A stretch of 64,000 nucleotides of DNA from Cavia porcellus (lineage: Eukaryota > Chordata > Mammalia > Rodentia > Caviidae): the NCBI RefSeq assembly GCF_034190915.1, contig NW_026947490.1, positions 67,321,494 through 67,385,493 of the forward strand, given 5' to 3'. A model generated the notes under the pieces. It made no database searches, was not told where the DNA came from, and saw only the letters and a program-made list of their open reading frames with translations. Positions within the stretch are counted from its first letter, which is position 1. Every line of letters begins with the position of its first letter. A program made the position numbers and the translations under genes. Positions 45,855-56,570 of the stretch are shown piece after piece.

Positions 45855-46915
45855 TAAATCTGGCCCTGTCTCCATGCACTGATATGCACAGAGCTGCTCC
45901 AGTAACAGTCTACCCCCCAGCTGGCCATAAGCAATGCAGATGGGCCTAGCAGAGGTGATGATGTGCAGCCTTTGAAGCAATGTGACAGGTCAGTGGTGCC
46001 CACCTACAGCTTCTGAGTAACACGTATGAGCCGGGCTACGTAAAGCCACACTGTCTGCTGAGAGTGAACCTCAGGAAAGACTATGACTTCTCAGGGCGTG
46101 GGCTCCCTAAACTGAAGCCCCAGTTCCAAAGCACTAGGTACTGCTCTAATCTGTGGTACGCAGACTACTCGTTCTGCCTCTCTCTCTCTGTCTCTATCTC
46201 ACTGTCTGTGTCTCTGTCTCTCTCTCTCTCTCTATCTCTGTCTTTCCGTCTCTCCATCTCTCTCTGTCTCTCTGTTTCTCTCTCTGTCTCTCTTTCTGTT
46301 TCTCTGTCTCTGTTTCTCTCTGTCTCTCTGTTTCTCTCTCTTCTGTCTCTGTCTATCTCTGTCTCTTTGTCTCTCTGTTTCTCTCTCTTCTGTCTCTGTC
46401 TATCTCTGTCTCTTTGTCTCTCCTCTGTCTCTCTGTCTCTGTCTCTGTTTCTCTCTTTGTCTCTCTGTCTCTGTCTGTCTCTCTCTTTGCCTCTCCTCTG
46501 TCTCTTTGTCTCTCTGTTTCTCTCTCTCTCTGCCTCTCTCTGTTTCTCTCTCTGTCTCTGTCTCTCTCTGTCTCTCTCTCCATATTGAAGAGGTGATTTC
46601 AGGCCTCCTACCTAGCCCAGCTCACAGCACTCCCCAAGACACTCCCCTCTTCTAAAATTAACAAAACCCGGGTTTGAGGACTCTGTTCCTGTCAGTCATC
46701 ATTCCAGCTGGACTTAGGACCCTTGGTTCCCCACAACTACAAATACGCCTCGGTGTCTTTACCCTCCCCATGCATTGCACTGGAAGTGGTAGATCGGAAT
46801 TAGCTCACTAGAAAGCCAGTAACTTTTCCATGGGCCTACAAATGTGGATTTTTCCGGACTACAGTGAGGTCCAAAAGGGGTTTATACACAGAGGACACAG
46901 AAGGCTTCGGAAGGA
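45855..46915 (+). mobile_element. Unnamed interspersed repeat family 2, copy D (LTR-like)
   Basis: Collinear with copy C: TCTCCATGCACTGATATGCA, ACTATGACTTCTCAGGGCG, a GGACTTAGGACCCTTGG part, AATACGCCTCGGTGTCTTTACC, GGTAGATCGGAATTAGCTCAC and TTTTTCCGGACTACAGTGAGG. A large pyrimidine microsatellite (46176-46580) sits inside, at a point where copy C has ordinary sequence. Confidence 0.6.
46176..46580. repeat. (TCTG/TCTC)n microsatellite, about 405 bp
   Basis: Almost pure pyrimidine plus strand of TCTC, TCTG and TTTC groups. It yields frames of 147 and 174 codons on plus and an Arg/Glu frame on minus, all artefacts of composition. Confidence 0.95.
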
Positions 46916-48364
46916 TATTTGCTCCTAAGTGTAATGGAAGTCTATACTTCACATTCCAAGCTTCTCAAACTTGAGCAGTGAAAACAGCACAGAAAATACC
47001 ACCCCTTTCTCCACTTATCACCAAAGATTCCTTTCCCTTTACTTAACTGCTTATGCTGCTGATTTCCAGCCTGGACAACAGTACAAAAGCAATTTTGAAT
47101 AGATGAAGAAATGGTTTGCAACTTTATTTTCCTGAAGGAATGTGACATCCACAATAAATATAGGCTTTCATGTTTATAACTGGGCTCAGCCCTCAAACAC
47201 ATACAAACAAAGCCTTCCCCCGTGATTGCTATCAGCGTACAGAGGAATTTCCAATAATTGAAATAGTTTGCTAGATTGTATTTTAATCTGAAAGAGTCTA
47301 ATTACAAGCAAACTATTTACTTTAAAAATTTTTTGAGAAACCATACAAGCTATGCTCACTTCGTGCATAATCATTTGATCTTCTTCCTCCGTCTGAAGAT
47401 TTAGGAAGCAAAATGGAATCTTCCAGGCTCAGTTAGTGCTCAAGTCATAAAAATAGATTCACGAGTGTTTACTCTATTTCTAGTGACTTTTCCATTCTGG
47501 ATTTTGTTGGGATTGTTTCAGTGCATATAATTTTATTATTTTTCAACAAATTGTTAAATGTGATCTGTTTGTATACTTTTGTAAGACTTTTTATTTAAAT
47601 AAACTGACAGCTTACAAACTATCCGTTGGTCAGACTATGACACTTGGCATTTAGGTTGAAAAACATGATCATTGTAATTATACTAGATATGATAATTCAG
47701 GAGAAGATAAAACTATAAACCAAAAATATAATTAAAAGTGTGGGTTGAGCACACAAAAAAACCTTTCCCTTCTGCTTCTAATGTATAGCTTTCTATACTA
47801 AATATATACACATCTTACAAATTATTAAATTATCCCAAAGGGAAAAAAAAGCAATTGTGATCAAAAGCAAAAAAACAAGAAATAATCACTGCTATATAGT
47901 AAAACTACAGATGCATTTACTCATGAACCAGACACAAGCAATGTAAAAATTAGTGCATTAAATTTAGAACAAAGAAAATACCCTGAAATCCAGCAGATAA
48001 GTTAAAACATAGAAGTTATTTTAAGTCACTTAAAACATATACAGAACAGTGTGCTTTTTGATTAAGTGATTTCCAATAAAAGGGAATAGAAATAGAAAAA
48101 AATAAAGAGAAAAAATGCAAATTAAAAGACTGGAGGAAACGATAGAACAAAGGTAGAGATCAAAATAAAAATACTCAGAGTTAATACATTTAAAATATTT
48201 TTATGTACCATTTTTAAGTGGGAGAATTTGAGGGCATAGAGAAAACACTAACAAGTAGCAGACAAAAACATTAGACAACTAACAAAAGAAACAGTGGCAT
48301 AAACAGCTTAAATGTAAAAAGAAAAATGCCAGGAAAAATGAAATGGTAGCTTTCGGGAGCTGAG
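46916..48364. other. AT-rich sequence, nothing recognised
   Basis: A-rich plus strand from about 47650 on, possibly very old LINE debris, without a diagnostic motif. No gene. Confidence 0.35.
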
Positions 48365-48367
48365 GCT

Positions 48368-48442
48368 AGCCGGGGGTGTACTCAGCAGCAAAGGGCTTGC
48401 CTGGCGAGCGTAAGATTGAGAGTCGGATTCCCAAAACAAGAT
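48368..48442 (+). mobile_element. ID-like SINE, diverged
   Basis: GGCTAGCCGGGGGTGTACTC, GCAGCAAAGGGCTTGCCTGG, CGAGCGTAAGATTGAG. The 3' end is decayed. Confidence 0.65.
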
Positions 48443-48507
48443 GAGACTAAATAACTATAAACTTCTAATTCTATGTCCAGACTTTTAAGAGTAAAGAGTA
48501 AAGACAG

Positions 48508-48768
48508 AGTCGGGTGGGGTGGTGCATACCTGTAACCTCAGCACTCTGGCAGGCTAAAGCAGAAGAATCAGAAGCCAGAACAGCCTAGATAGCTCAGTGA
48601 CTGTCTCAAAAATTAATAGAAGGGCTGGTATGAGGATGCGCTATATTCTATTCTTTCAGCGACAATAAAGTTGGGATGAACAGTACATGCTTTCAAAGTT
48701 TCTCATCTATCACTGACTATGATGGCAGTACACAAGCTCTGGGTTAAATTCCCAGTACCAATACCAAA
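48508..48768 (+). mobile_element. B1-dID dimer with disrupted ID half
   Basis: B1 half at 48508-48617: GTCGGGTGGGGTGGTGCATA, ACCTGTAACCTCAGCACTCTGG, GACTGTCTCAAAAATTA. The ID half starts GGGCTGGTATGAGGATG and ends CTCTGGGTTAAATTCCCAGTACC at 48728-48764, with an unrelated stretch between them. Confidence 0.7.
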
Positions 48769-48769
48769 A

Positions 48770-48842
48770 AATAGAAGGAGGAAAACAGGAAGGAGGAGAG
48801 GAGGAAAAGAAGAAGAGAAAGAGGAAGAGAAGAAAAGGGAAT
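48770..48842. repeat. Purine (GGA/GAA)n tract
   Basis: Grew from the A-rich tail of the preceding SINE. Confidence 0.85.
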
Positions 48843-48902
48843 ATTTTCCGAAACAAGAAGAGCTAGAAAGCATTCTCAAATGCTTGCAAGAAGAACCACA
48901 TG

Positions 48903-48995
48903 GACCTGGGGAAGTAGCTCAGCACCGCAGCTCCTGCTCGGTAAGCGTAAGGTCCTGAGTTCTATTCCTGGTACCACGAGAAAAGAGAAAAAAGA
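48903..48995 (+). mobile_element. ID SINE
   Basis: ACCTGGGGAAGTAGCTCAGC, CTCCTGCTCGGTAAGCGTAAGG, TGAGTTCTATTCCTGGTACC, then a purine-rich tail. Confidence 0.85.
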
Positions 48996-49216
48996 GCCTC
49001 ATGGGACCCCACCTCCACAAAAAGATAAATAACAAAGGAACATGGTTTAAGGAACAATGAAGAGAAAAGAAATATCAAAACCACAGCAGGAGACTAATTA
49101 AATATTTTAGCTAATATATGCCAGAGAAGTAATAGAAAATAGAAGTGAAAGACAAAAATGCAAAAAGGAAAAAAAGACAAAGACAAGATGTTGGTATGAA
49201 TCAGTGAAGCTTAACT

Positions 49217-49228
49217 AAGATGTAGGTG
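49217..49228. repeat. Target-site duplication of ID, left
   Basis: AAGATGTAGGTG, perfect match at 49345-49356. Confidence 0.9.
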
Positions 49229-49344
49229 GTTTTTTTGTTTTTGTTTTTGTTTTTGTTTTGTTTGTTTTTGGGTACCAGGGTTTGAACTCAGGACCTTGCA
49301 CTTGCCAGGCAGGCACTTGGGCCGCTGAGCTCTATCCCAGCCCC
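49229..49344 (-). mobile_element. ID SINE, antisense, complete
   Basis: (TTTTTG)n tail, then GGTACCAGGGTTTGAACTCA, GACCTTGCACTTGCCAGGC, CTTGGGCCGCTGAGCTCTAT and CCCAGCCCC. Perfect 12 bp flanking duplications indicate a fairly recent insertion. Confidence 0.95.
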
Positions 49345-49356
49345 AAGATGTAGGTG
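49345..49356. repeat. Target-site duplication of ID, right
   Basis: AAGATGTAGGTG, partner of 49217-49228. Confidence 0.9.
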
Positions 49357-51344
49357 TCATCATGGCGCCGAGATGAGAATGTCTGACGGTGGCACAATTT
49401 GCTAACTAGTTGGCTTGTGACGGAGGATATAGGCAGTAATAGACATGAAACTTTAAGAGCGTATATATTCATCCCAGCTTTCTTGTCACCGAAAGAACAG
49501 AAATGTAATGACTAAATTTCCTATCCACACAAGATGGATGGGCTGCTAGATGGCCACCGCTCCTGGTGACAATGATCTCCACGTGATGCGGGAGAAATGT
49601 GTCTCTCAACCCACTGCATGTCAGGGACTCCCAGTTTGTATTCTCTACAATCGCAGGAAGACTTCTAAGGAACACTGGAGGTTAAGATAGCAAAAATTTT
49701 TAAAGAGAAATAGCTTCCTAAGGACAGCAGTAGACATGAAAGTGGGATGCCACTGAGCCCACTTTTCCAGAAGAGTTTTACAGAGCAAAATCACGAAGTG
49801 GGTACAGTGTAGGTCAAAACCGTGATCAACCAGTAAGATTAACATACAGATAGTGCTTAAGCAACAGGGATCCAGTCGGGAAGCAGGTCCTGCAGCACGT
49901 GTACATGGGAAGGGCAAAGCCTTTTCAGGAAGGGATGGACGGGGCTCTTGGTCATCCAGCCGGTTATCTTACCCCCTGGGGAGGCAAGCAGGCCTGGTCA
50001 TTCCAAGTTTTATCTTGAGGCCTGGCCTCTCAAAGATGCAGTTCCAGCCAGTTGTAATGTGTTCTCATCCTCTGCACTGACTGCCTTAAGGGTCTCACCT
50101 GCCTCACTGTTCTAATATTTTTACCCAACTTAGCTGTCTGTAACACAGGGAGGGATGGGAAATGGATACAGGCCTAGGACTGAAGGCCAAAGATGATTTT
50201 AGTTTTATCTCTAACACTTCTATTGCCTTTGAAAATTCTACATGCAAATATGACAGCAGTCAAGAAGTTAGTATTTCCAGATGGTGAAAACACAGGCTTT
50301 TATGATATTATCTTCATACTTTCTCATGTTTTATATTCTTCTCAAAATGAAAAAGAATGAAAGCTGCAGTGTTAAAGCTGAGCTGTTCTCCAGGAAGTGG
50401 TGGAACACGAATGCTCCTTAGCTGAGCTGACAGGAGATAGAGGAGCTTACAGATCTAAGCGCGTAGAGGCAGAATCGTAGGAGTGAGCAGCTGATGGCTT
50501 AGTGGGTAGGTGTGTGGAGGAACGTGGTCTGGGATGATTCCAATCCTGCTGCAATCCTGTTAGTCACGTTAGGGAGTAAGACACAAGAGGTAAATAAAGG
50601 AGTGGGCGTGGCGAGGAGGAAAATCCGATGGAATCCTGAAGACACTGAGGGACACAGGGACCTTTGTGGGGTAGCTTCTAGGAGGGAGCTGGGAGTGTGC
50701 ACCTGAAGGTGAAGCAAAGATCCAGGGGACAGTGCAGAGCTAGCAGCTGATCCCAGGTAAGGATGGGGCGGGGTGGGGGGGGAGGTGTTCAAAGCCAGGT
50801 TCCTCAGAGCCACAGGCACCTCAAGGAGCAGCTTCCTGGGATGGTCAACGGGATGGTAAGCAGATTCCAGGCCTTCATTTTCATTGTAGCCAGCCAGAAC
50901 CTTCTAGTCTACAAATTAAGATCTCTATATTAGATTTCAGTAGAGAGGGTTTTTTCTTTTTTCTTTTTTTTTTTTTTTTTCTTTTCTGAAAAGGACCACT
51001 CTAGTTCACAAATTAACTGAAGTTCACTCAACTGCCCTGGTGAAGCTTGCTGCTACAGAGTCTGCATCAGCTCTGGCTGCAAGGTGAGCTGCTGGGACTG
51101 CGCAGAAGGAAAAACACACAGTCAAGACCCTGAGGGTCAAGGTGGACAGTGTGGGCTTATTGTTCCAGGGTAGGGAAGGAAGACAGATGCTCCAAGGAAG
51201 TCAGGATCCTGGGCAGTTAGACCTGGGGATACAGTCAGATTGACAGAGCAAGCACAGAGAAAGATACAACCATCAAAGTCCACTGGGGAGATTCAGAATG
51301 GAAAAGCTATAAGTTATAAGGCTGGGGGTATAGTGGGAGATAGG
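49357..51344. other. No gene recognised; G run and T run
   Basis: A G-rich run at 50763-50786 (candidate G-quadruplex) and a (TTTTC)/T run at 50949-50986. Facing frames at 50499-50819 have no domain. Confidence 0.35.
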
Positions 51345-51740
51345 TATGTTAGTTTTCTATGAGTACAACAAAAGTACCTAAGACAATCAGTTTACAGAAG
51401 AAAGGTTTTATAGCTTTGTTTAGGCTCATGATTTCAGAGGTATCAGTCCAAGGTTAGTTGACTCTATTGCTTTAGGTCTGTGGTAAGCAGCTGATCATGG
51501 CAACAACATGTGGAGAGGAAACTGCTCCTTTCAGAGAGGCACAGGAGGAGGACAAGGGAGGGAGAGAGAGAGAGGAGAGGTCACAGGGGTGGTGGCCAGG
51601 TCCTAAAGGCCTGACCTCAGTGGCCTAATATTGTCCTACTGGGCCCTACCTCTCACAGTCTCCCCAGAGCACCATAGGCAAAGGAACACAACTTTATCAC
51701 ATGGGCCTTTGAAAGAACTCAAAATCCAAGATATTACAGT
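51345..51740 (-). mobile_element. MaLR-type LTR, antisense
   Basis: TTAGTTTTCTATGAGTACAAC, AGAAAGGTTTTATAG ... GGCTCATGATTTCAGAGG, TCAGTCCAAGGTTAG, GGGCCCTACCTCTCACAG and ATGGGCCTTTGAAAGAACTC. Same family as 38455 and 55055, more decayed. Confidence 0.75.
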
Positions 51741-51914
51741 AGGAAGGTTGGGAAAACGTCACCTAACAGCATGTCCCTACTGGAACTGATTGAGGGGACT
51801 GTCACAGCAGCTTTCAGCATGAGTCCTTCTTACTCTAGGTGGAGTGGGTCATCCTCCTTGCATTTAGGGCTCTGAGGATGTCACTGGATAGGACACACAG
51901 CGTTTGTTTCTCCC

Positions 51915-52200
51915 CCTCACCCCCATGGTGGAATTAAACCCAGAACCTTTCAATTGAGCTATATCTTTATCCTTCTCCTGAGTTTTCAGCCTCTTTTATC
52001 CATATTGTTTTTGGCTTTGTTTCGTTTTTCTTCTCTTTTCTTTTTTACAGTACTAAAATTGAACCAAGGGCCTTCTTCACAAAGACCTACACTGCCAGCC
52101 CTTTTAAAATTTTTAATGAGGCAGAGTCTCACTAAATTGCTAAAGTTTGTAATCCATAGTGTTGAGATTGGTGGCCGGAGCTACCATGCATAGGCAGCTT
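51915..52200 (-). mobile_element. B1-dID-type SINEs, antisense, possibly two ID halves
   Basis: Two antisense ID-like pieces (GGTGGAATTAAACCCAGAACC and GTACTAAAATTGAACCAAGGGCC) precede one antisense B1 half (AATGAGGCAGAGTCTCACTA, GTAATCCATAGTGTTGAGATTG). Either two insertions or one element with a partial duplication. Confidence 0.65.
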
Positions 52201-52235
52201 TTACCTGCCAACTCCAGTGATCAGCATGCAAACAC

Positions 52236-52276
52236 CTTTGGTGTTTTGTTTTGTTTTGTTTTGTTTTGTTTTGTTA
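52236..52276. repeat. (TTTTG)n simple repeat
   Basis: Seven to eight TTTTG units, probably a former A-rich tail of a minus-strand retroposon. Confidence 0.93.
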
Positions 52277-53684
52277 ACTTCCCAGAGTAGGAGAGGGAGC
52301 AGCAGAGGGAGTCAAAACTCAAATCTTGTTATGAAGCCACAGCTCACAGAGGTCTCTGTGGATCAGAGGAAGTTCCGCGTGGGTTTAAAAGGTTTGAGGG
52401 GGAGGACGGCAGTGCTGCCAGGTCAGGTGAGTCTGGTGGCAGCTGGGAAGCCAGACTGTTTCTGCCACAGCAGTGTCTTGAAAGAGTCCAGGCCACCAGC
52501 ATCATGTCTGAGACTACAAATCTCTTCTAATTCAGTCCCAGTGACAGGAGCTCAGTCTGCCTTCCCAGCTTCCTTTTTTGGAAACCTCTGAGGTTAGCAG
52601 ACACGCCTCCCTCTGTGACTTCTCTGAGTAATTATGCCCCACCGGCCTGCCTGCCTACCGGCCTCTACCTCACCACACCCCTCCTCACCCTCCCTGGCTC
52701 CTCAGCCCAGCTGCTCCACCCTTGGGGTGCCCCAGTGCCCTGGGGGACAGGACCACTTGCTCCCTCCGCTGGGGTCTAAGCTCCTCTGTTTTGATGCCTT
52801 TCTACTCTGATGATTTATAATCCCGACTTTTGGTCTTTGATCGACTCCTTTTAGAAATAGCCCTATAAGCTAAGTGGTATCATTTTAAATTCTTTTTTCT
52901 AGAAAAATATAGAAGAAAAAACCTTTCATGAGTCAAGAGTACAGTGCTTCCAGGATCCTAAAACCCCCAGACCACTCAACAATTCAAGGCTTGTGGAAAG
53001 AACTACCTGGGCAGCCCCGTGGAATGTTTACCCACCTATACCCTAATAAGCCTCTCTCTGCCACGTCTGCCTTTATCTGATATTGTCTGGATCTAACTCC
53101 TGTACTCCCCCATCCATTACCTCGTTAGTTTGATCTTTAAAGTCTTTGTCTCAATTCTATGCATTAAAAGATGCAATATAAAAGTTAATAGGCTTGTATC
53201 ATGGGAAGCCAGGTATTTAAAGTGCTGTCAGCTAGCATTATTACCATGAATGTGATGCTAAAGGTTAAGATGAGTCATACAAAGAGAAATTGCAAATGCT
53301 CTCAGATGAAAGTCAGTGGGGTTCCAACCAAGCCTGTAATGAGAAGATAGAGCAGATGACGACACCCTAAAATTCCCATTTCTCTTTGGACAGTTGCAAT
53401 TTGAAATAATGATAGGTTTATCTAAATCCAACCACGTTCTCTTTTTACCTCGGCTCCTGTGAAGAAGACCCTAAGTCCCACATCTCTACTGTCTCTGTGA
53501 GTATTCCAAGAGTGGGCGTGAGGACTGGACAGTGGCCTTTTCACCCCATGACATATCTCTGTCCAACACCTGTCAGCAGAGTGACACTAGCCAACTGCTT
53601 TCCTAGTTATCAGAGGAAGGATTTTGCTAAAGCGACTATAATGAGATAAGACTCCCCTAAGGAAACACTTCACGGCTGTTGGAA
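52277..53684. other. No gene or repeat recognised
   Basis: C-rich around 52620-52780, AT-rich after that. The 124-codon plus-strand frame ending near 52591 begins in the simple repeat and has no domain. Confidence 0.35.
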
Positions 53685-53815
53685 GGAGCCCTGGAATCAA
53701 AGCCAGGAAACCCAGTCTTAGTCTTGGCTCTGTGATAAGGAGACTCTGGTTGAGTCATGTAAAGCTGTCTATGCCTCAGTTTCCCCATCTGACAAAGGAT
53801 AATTAAAGCAAACAA
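53685..53815 (+). mobile_element. MIR SINE
   Basis: TCTTAGTCTTGGCTCTGTGA, GACTCTGGTTGAGTCATG, TATGCCTCAGTTTCCCCATC and ACAAAGGATAATTAAAGC follow MIR. Confidence 0.8.
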
Positions 53816-54119
53816 GCAAACAGCCCACTTGCGTCATCTGGGTTGTGAGGTCTCCTTGTTGGCTCGTATTCTCCTTATCATTGATAGCTTTTTAGCCACC
53901 TTCTCCTGAACAGATTATCTGAAACTTCCTTCCCTCATCCCCTAAAAAGGGGTAGGGCCATAAATTTAATGTGTATGAAAACAATCTGTCCCAACGTGAC
54001 TGAACAAGAATTAGACATTGAACTGATTTAAGTGTTACTGTTCTCTCTGACTGAACCCTGTAATTATAGAGAGCTATAAACCATAGCATAGCACATTTGC
54101 TATGAGCATCCTTGCAAAT

Positions 54120-54300
54120 AACATAGAATTATAGGGCTGAAAGAGCCCTCAGAGATCATCCCATTCAAACCTTTCATTTTACAGATGAGGAAACTGAGGC
54201 CCATGGAGGTCAACAAGCTTGCCTGCGGCTAACACAGGCAATGAGGGATGCTGAGAAGCAAAGATCTGGATTCCTGACTTTCGGACTTGTGGTCTTCTGT
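54120..54300 (-). mobile_element. Ancient MIR-like repeat, antisense
   Basis: AATTATAGGGCTGAAAGAGCC, CAGAGATCATCCCATTCAAAC, ATTTTACAGATGAGGAAACTGAGGCCC. A common old mammalian repeat text; exact family not certain. Confidence 0.55.
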
Positions 54301-54529
54301 GTCATGAAGCTCCCGGTTGACCTCACATGATTCACTTGACCCCATGAGCTGACACAAATTCCCATTTTGGAGATTCTTCTCATAACTAACTTATACATAT
54401 CTATCGCTTAGGAATGACAAGAATTCCTCTTCTTTATGGCTTCCTTTACAAAGTTAGAGGATGGTTTTCCTGGAACAGTCTCCTCTGTTGGTGTCTTTCC
54501 AGGGATGCTATCTGTTCCCTGGAGGCAGA

Positions 54530-54730
54530 CTTTGTGCTTTGTGGAAAAGACCAGAAACTTAGACTCAGGAAACCCTGGATTTCAGTCATAGTGTTGATCT
54601 CTTGTAGTTGGCATCTTGGGGAAGCCTTAGTCTTCCTGAGAAATGTCCTCATCTTGAGAATGACATAACAGCTCTGAAAATATCTGTAAATTATAAAGTA
54701 TGGTATAAGTATTGGCAATTAGAAGGCAAA
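54530..54730 (+). mobile_element. MIR SINE
   Basis: ACTCAGGAAACCCTGGATTTCAG, GATCTCTTGTAGTTGGCATC, TTGGGGAAGCCTTAG and CCTCATCTTGAGAATGACA keep the order of a MIR core. Confidence 0.6.
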
Positions 54731-55054
54731 CAAAACCCAGCACATGGCAAGCTGCAAAGTAACATTTGTTTAAAAAATTTCCAGTCCCAAGTTATATAAT
54801 CCAACGGCTTTGGTAGGCATCATAGGGGAAAATAGACATTTAATATCCGTGCACTGTTGTTTCCTCCTTTCTCACGTTTTGAGTGTCTCCTCTGTTTCTA
54901 CCTGCCCACCCCAATTCCATCTGTGAATCACTCAGTCTTTTCCTGTCCCATGAGACGACCTGGCCCAGGGGGAAAGCCCCAGATTGCCAGAAGAGCTGGT
55001 GTTTCCACCCATGCATGCAGAGCAAGGTACTAAGGGTACATAAACGATTCAAAC

Positions 55055-55405
55055 AAACTGTGTTAGCTTTCATTATAACAAAACACCCGAGATAATAAAT
55101 GTGGGACAAAAAGTTTATTTTGGCTTTCAGTTTTGGAAGGTCCAGTCTAAGGCTGGCTGGTTTCCTTGCTCTGACCCTGTGGTGTCATAACATGGCAAGC
55201 GCTTCTGGTGGAGCCAGGAACAGAAGGAGAGACAGGAAGGGATCTGGGTTCCCTAAGCCCCTTCAAAAACTCACCCCCAATGACCTAAAGACCACCCTCG
55301 AGGCCCCACCTCTTAGAAATTCTGGCAGTAGTGCTATTCTGGAGAAAAAGCCTTTAACATATAGGCCTTTGGGGGATATCAAGATCCAAACTTTAGCATC
55401 CTGGT
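55055..55405 (-). mobile_element. MaLR-type LTR, antisense, well preserved
   Basis: TGTGTTAGCTTTCATTATAAC, AAAACACCCGAGATAATAAATG, GTTTATTTTGGCTTTCAG, CTCACCCCCAATGACCTAAAG, GAGGCCCCACCTCTTAG, TAGGCCTTTGGGGGATATC and AAGATCCAAACTTTAGCA are the full series of landmarks. Confidence 0.88.
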
Positions 55406-56317
55406 AAGTAAAATGGTGACTTACCGGAATGCACTGGCACAGGGCACCGGATCACAGATGAGAATGAAGGAAGACCACAGTGAGCCTGGTGCACCCTCCT
55501 TTCCTCAGTGAATTGACCCAGTTCTCTCCCATTGTGAGCAAAGGACCATGGTGCTGAACCTAGGGCATCAGACGCAGGTTTAGTTGTAGTGTTGGCTCTT
55601 TATAAGTGGGTTTTGGATAGCAGTGTAGGCACTCAGTCTCTAAAAGTGTCACCACAACTGCCACAGAAGATGCCCAGAGCACATCTCTAATGCAGTTTGA
55701 GAACTCCTAGAGAAGGACCTGGCTGAGGTCTGCTGCCAAGAGAGTAACCTCAGGTTTTGTGACACTGACCAATGATACAGCTCAACTGGAACCTTTTTGC
55801 CCCCCAGCCAAAATAACTGGTTCAGAGTGGGAAGTATTTTCGCAGATGCATTGTACAAGTTGGCCAATCAAGTTGGGTAATCGAGCATTATACAAGTTGG
55901 CCAAGTTGGGTAATCAGAAACCATAGTTGTGCACCTCAGCTTTTGAAGCCTCATTTTCCTTACATAAACACAGAACTCTTTACAAAAACCAAGAGTGCAT
56001 GGAACCCCTAAAAACCATTACCTCCAGCCTGATGAGTGAAAAGAACTCATTGAAGTCAGACACTGACCACGGGTTACACTGTCGTGCTCTCTGTAACTCC
56101 TAACCATCCAGCAGCTGTGCTCTATAGCAGGTTGGGATTGGCCCTTTTGGTAAAATCAGAGTCCAGGTGCTACTTTTCCCCTGGCCTGTTGTCCTGTTTC
56201 CTGTCTCCAGTGCATCAGACCACGTTGCAAGATGTAGTCTTAGTGCTGAAGCTGCTCATTTTCCCTTTGTGACAACAGCAGAGTGGATTTTGCTTCCCCT
56301 TCCAGGGTAGGGGCACT
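55406..56317. other. No gene recognised; small tandem duplication
   Basis: TACAAGTTGGCCAA at 55854 and 55891 (period 37 bp). Otherwise ordinary sequence. Confidence 0.4.
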
Positions 56318-56570
56318 CAGGCCTTAACAAGCACAAGAATTACTTGGACACAGGGTTCAACTGTGGACACCTCCCCCTGTGTCTTTAAAGATACCCTGTA
56401 CATTGAGGTAAATGCAAAACTCTTGAACATTCCAGAGCCCCAGCCACACCCCAGACCGTGAAATCCCAGCCTCTGGGGACAACGCACAGGCTCTGGGAGG
56501 TTTTGAGGTTTGCCCAGTGATTCCAATGTTCAGACAAGTTGGGAAGCTATTGCCCTAAGCCAGAGCTCTG
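56318..56570 (-). mobile_element. MER5-like DNA transposon fossil (hAT-Charlie)
   Basis: AACAAGCACAAGAATTACTTGG, CAGAGCCCCAGCCACACCCC, AGACCGTGAAATCCCAGCCTCTGG and CCAGTGATTCCAATGTTCAG match a decayed MER5-type element. Orientation is tentative. Confidence 0.55.

Noticed and set aside
46064..46596. Long plus-strand frames (174 and 147 codons) and an Arg/Glu frame on minus
   Set aside because: They are translations of a pyrimidine microsatellite and have no non-repetitive coding part.
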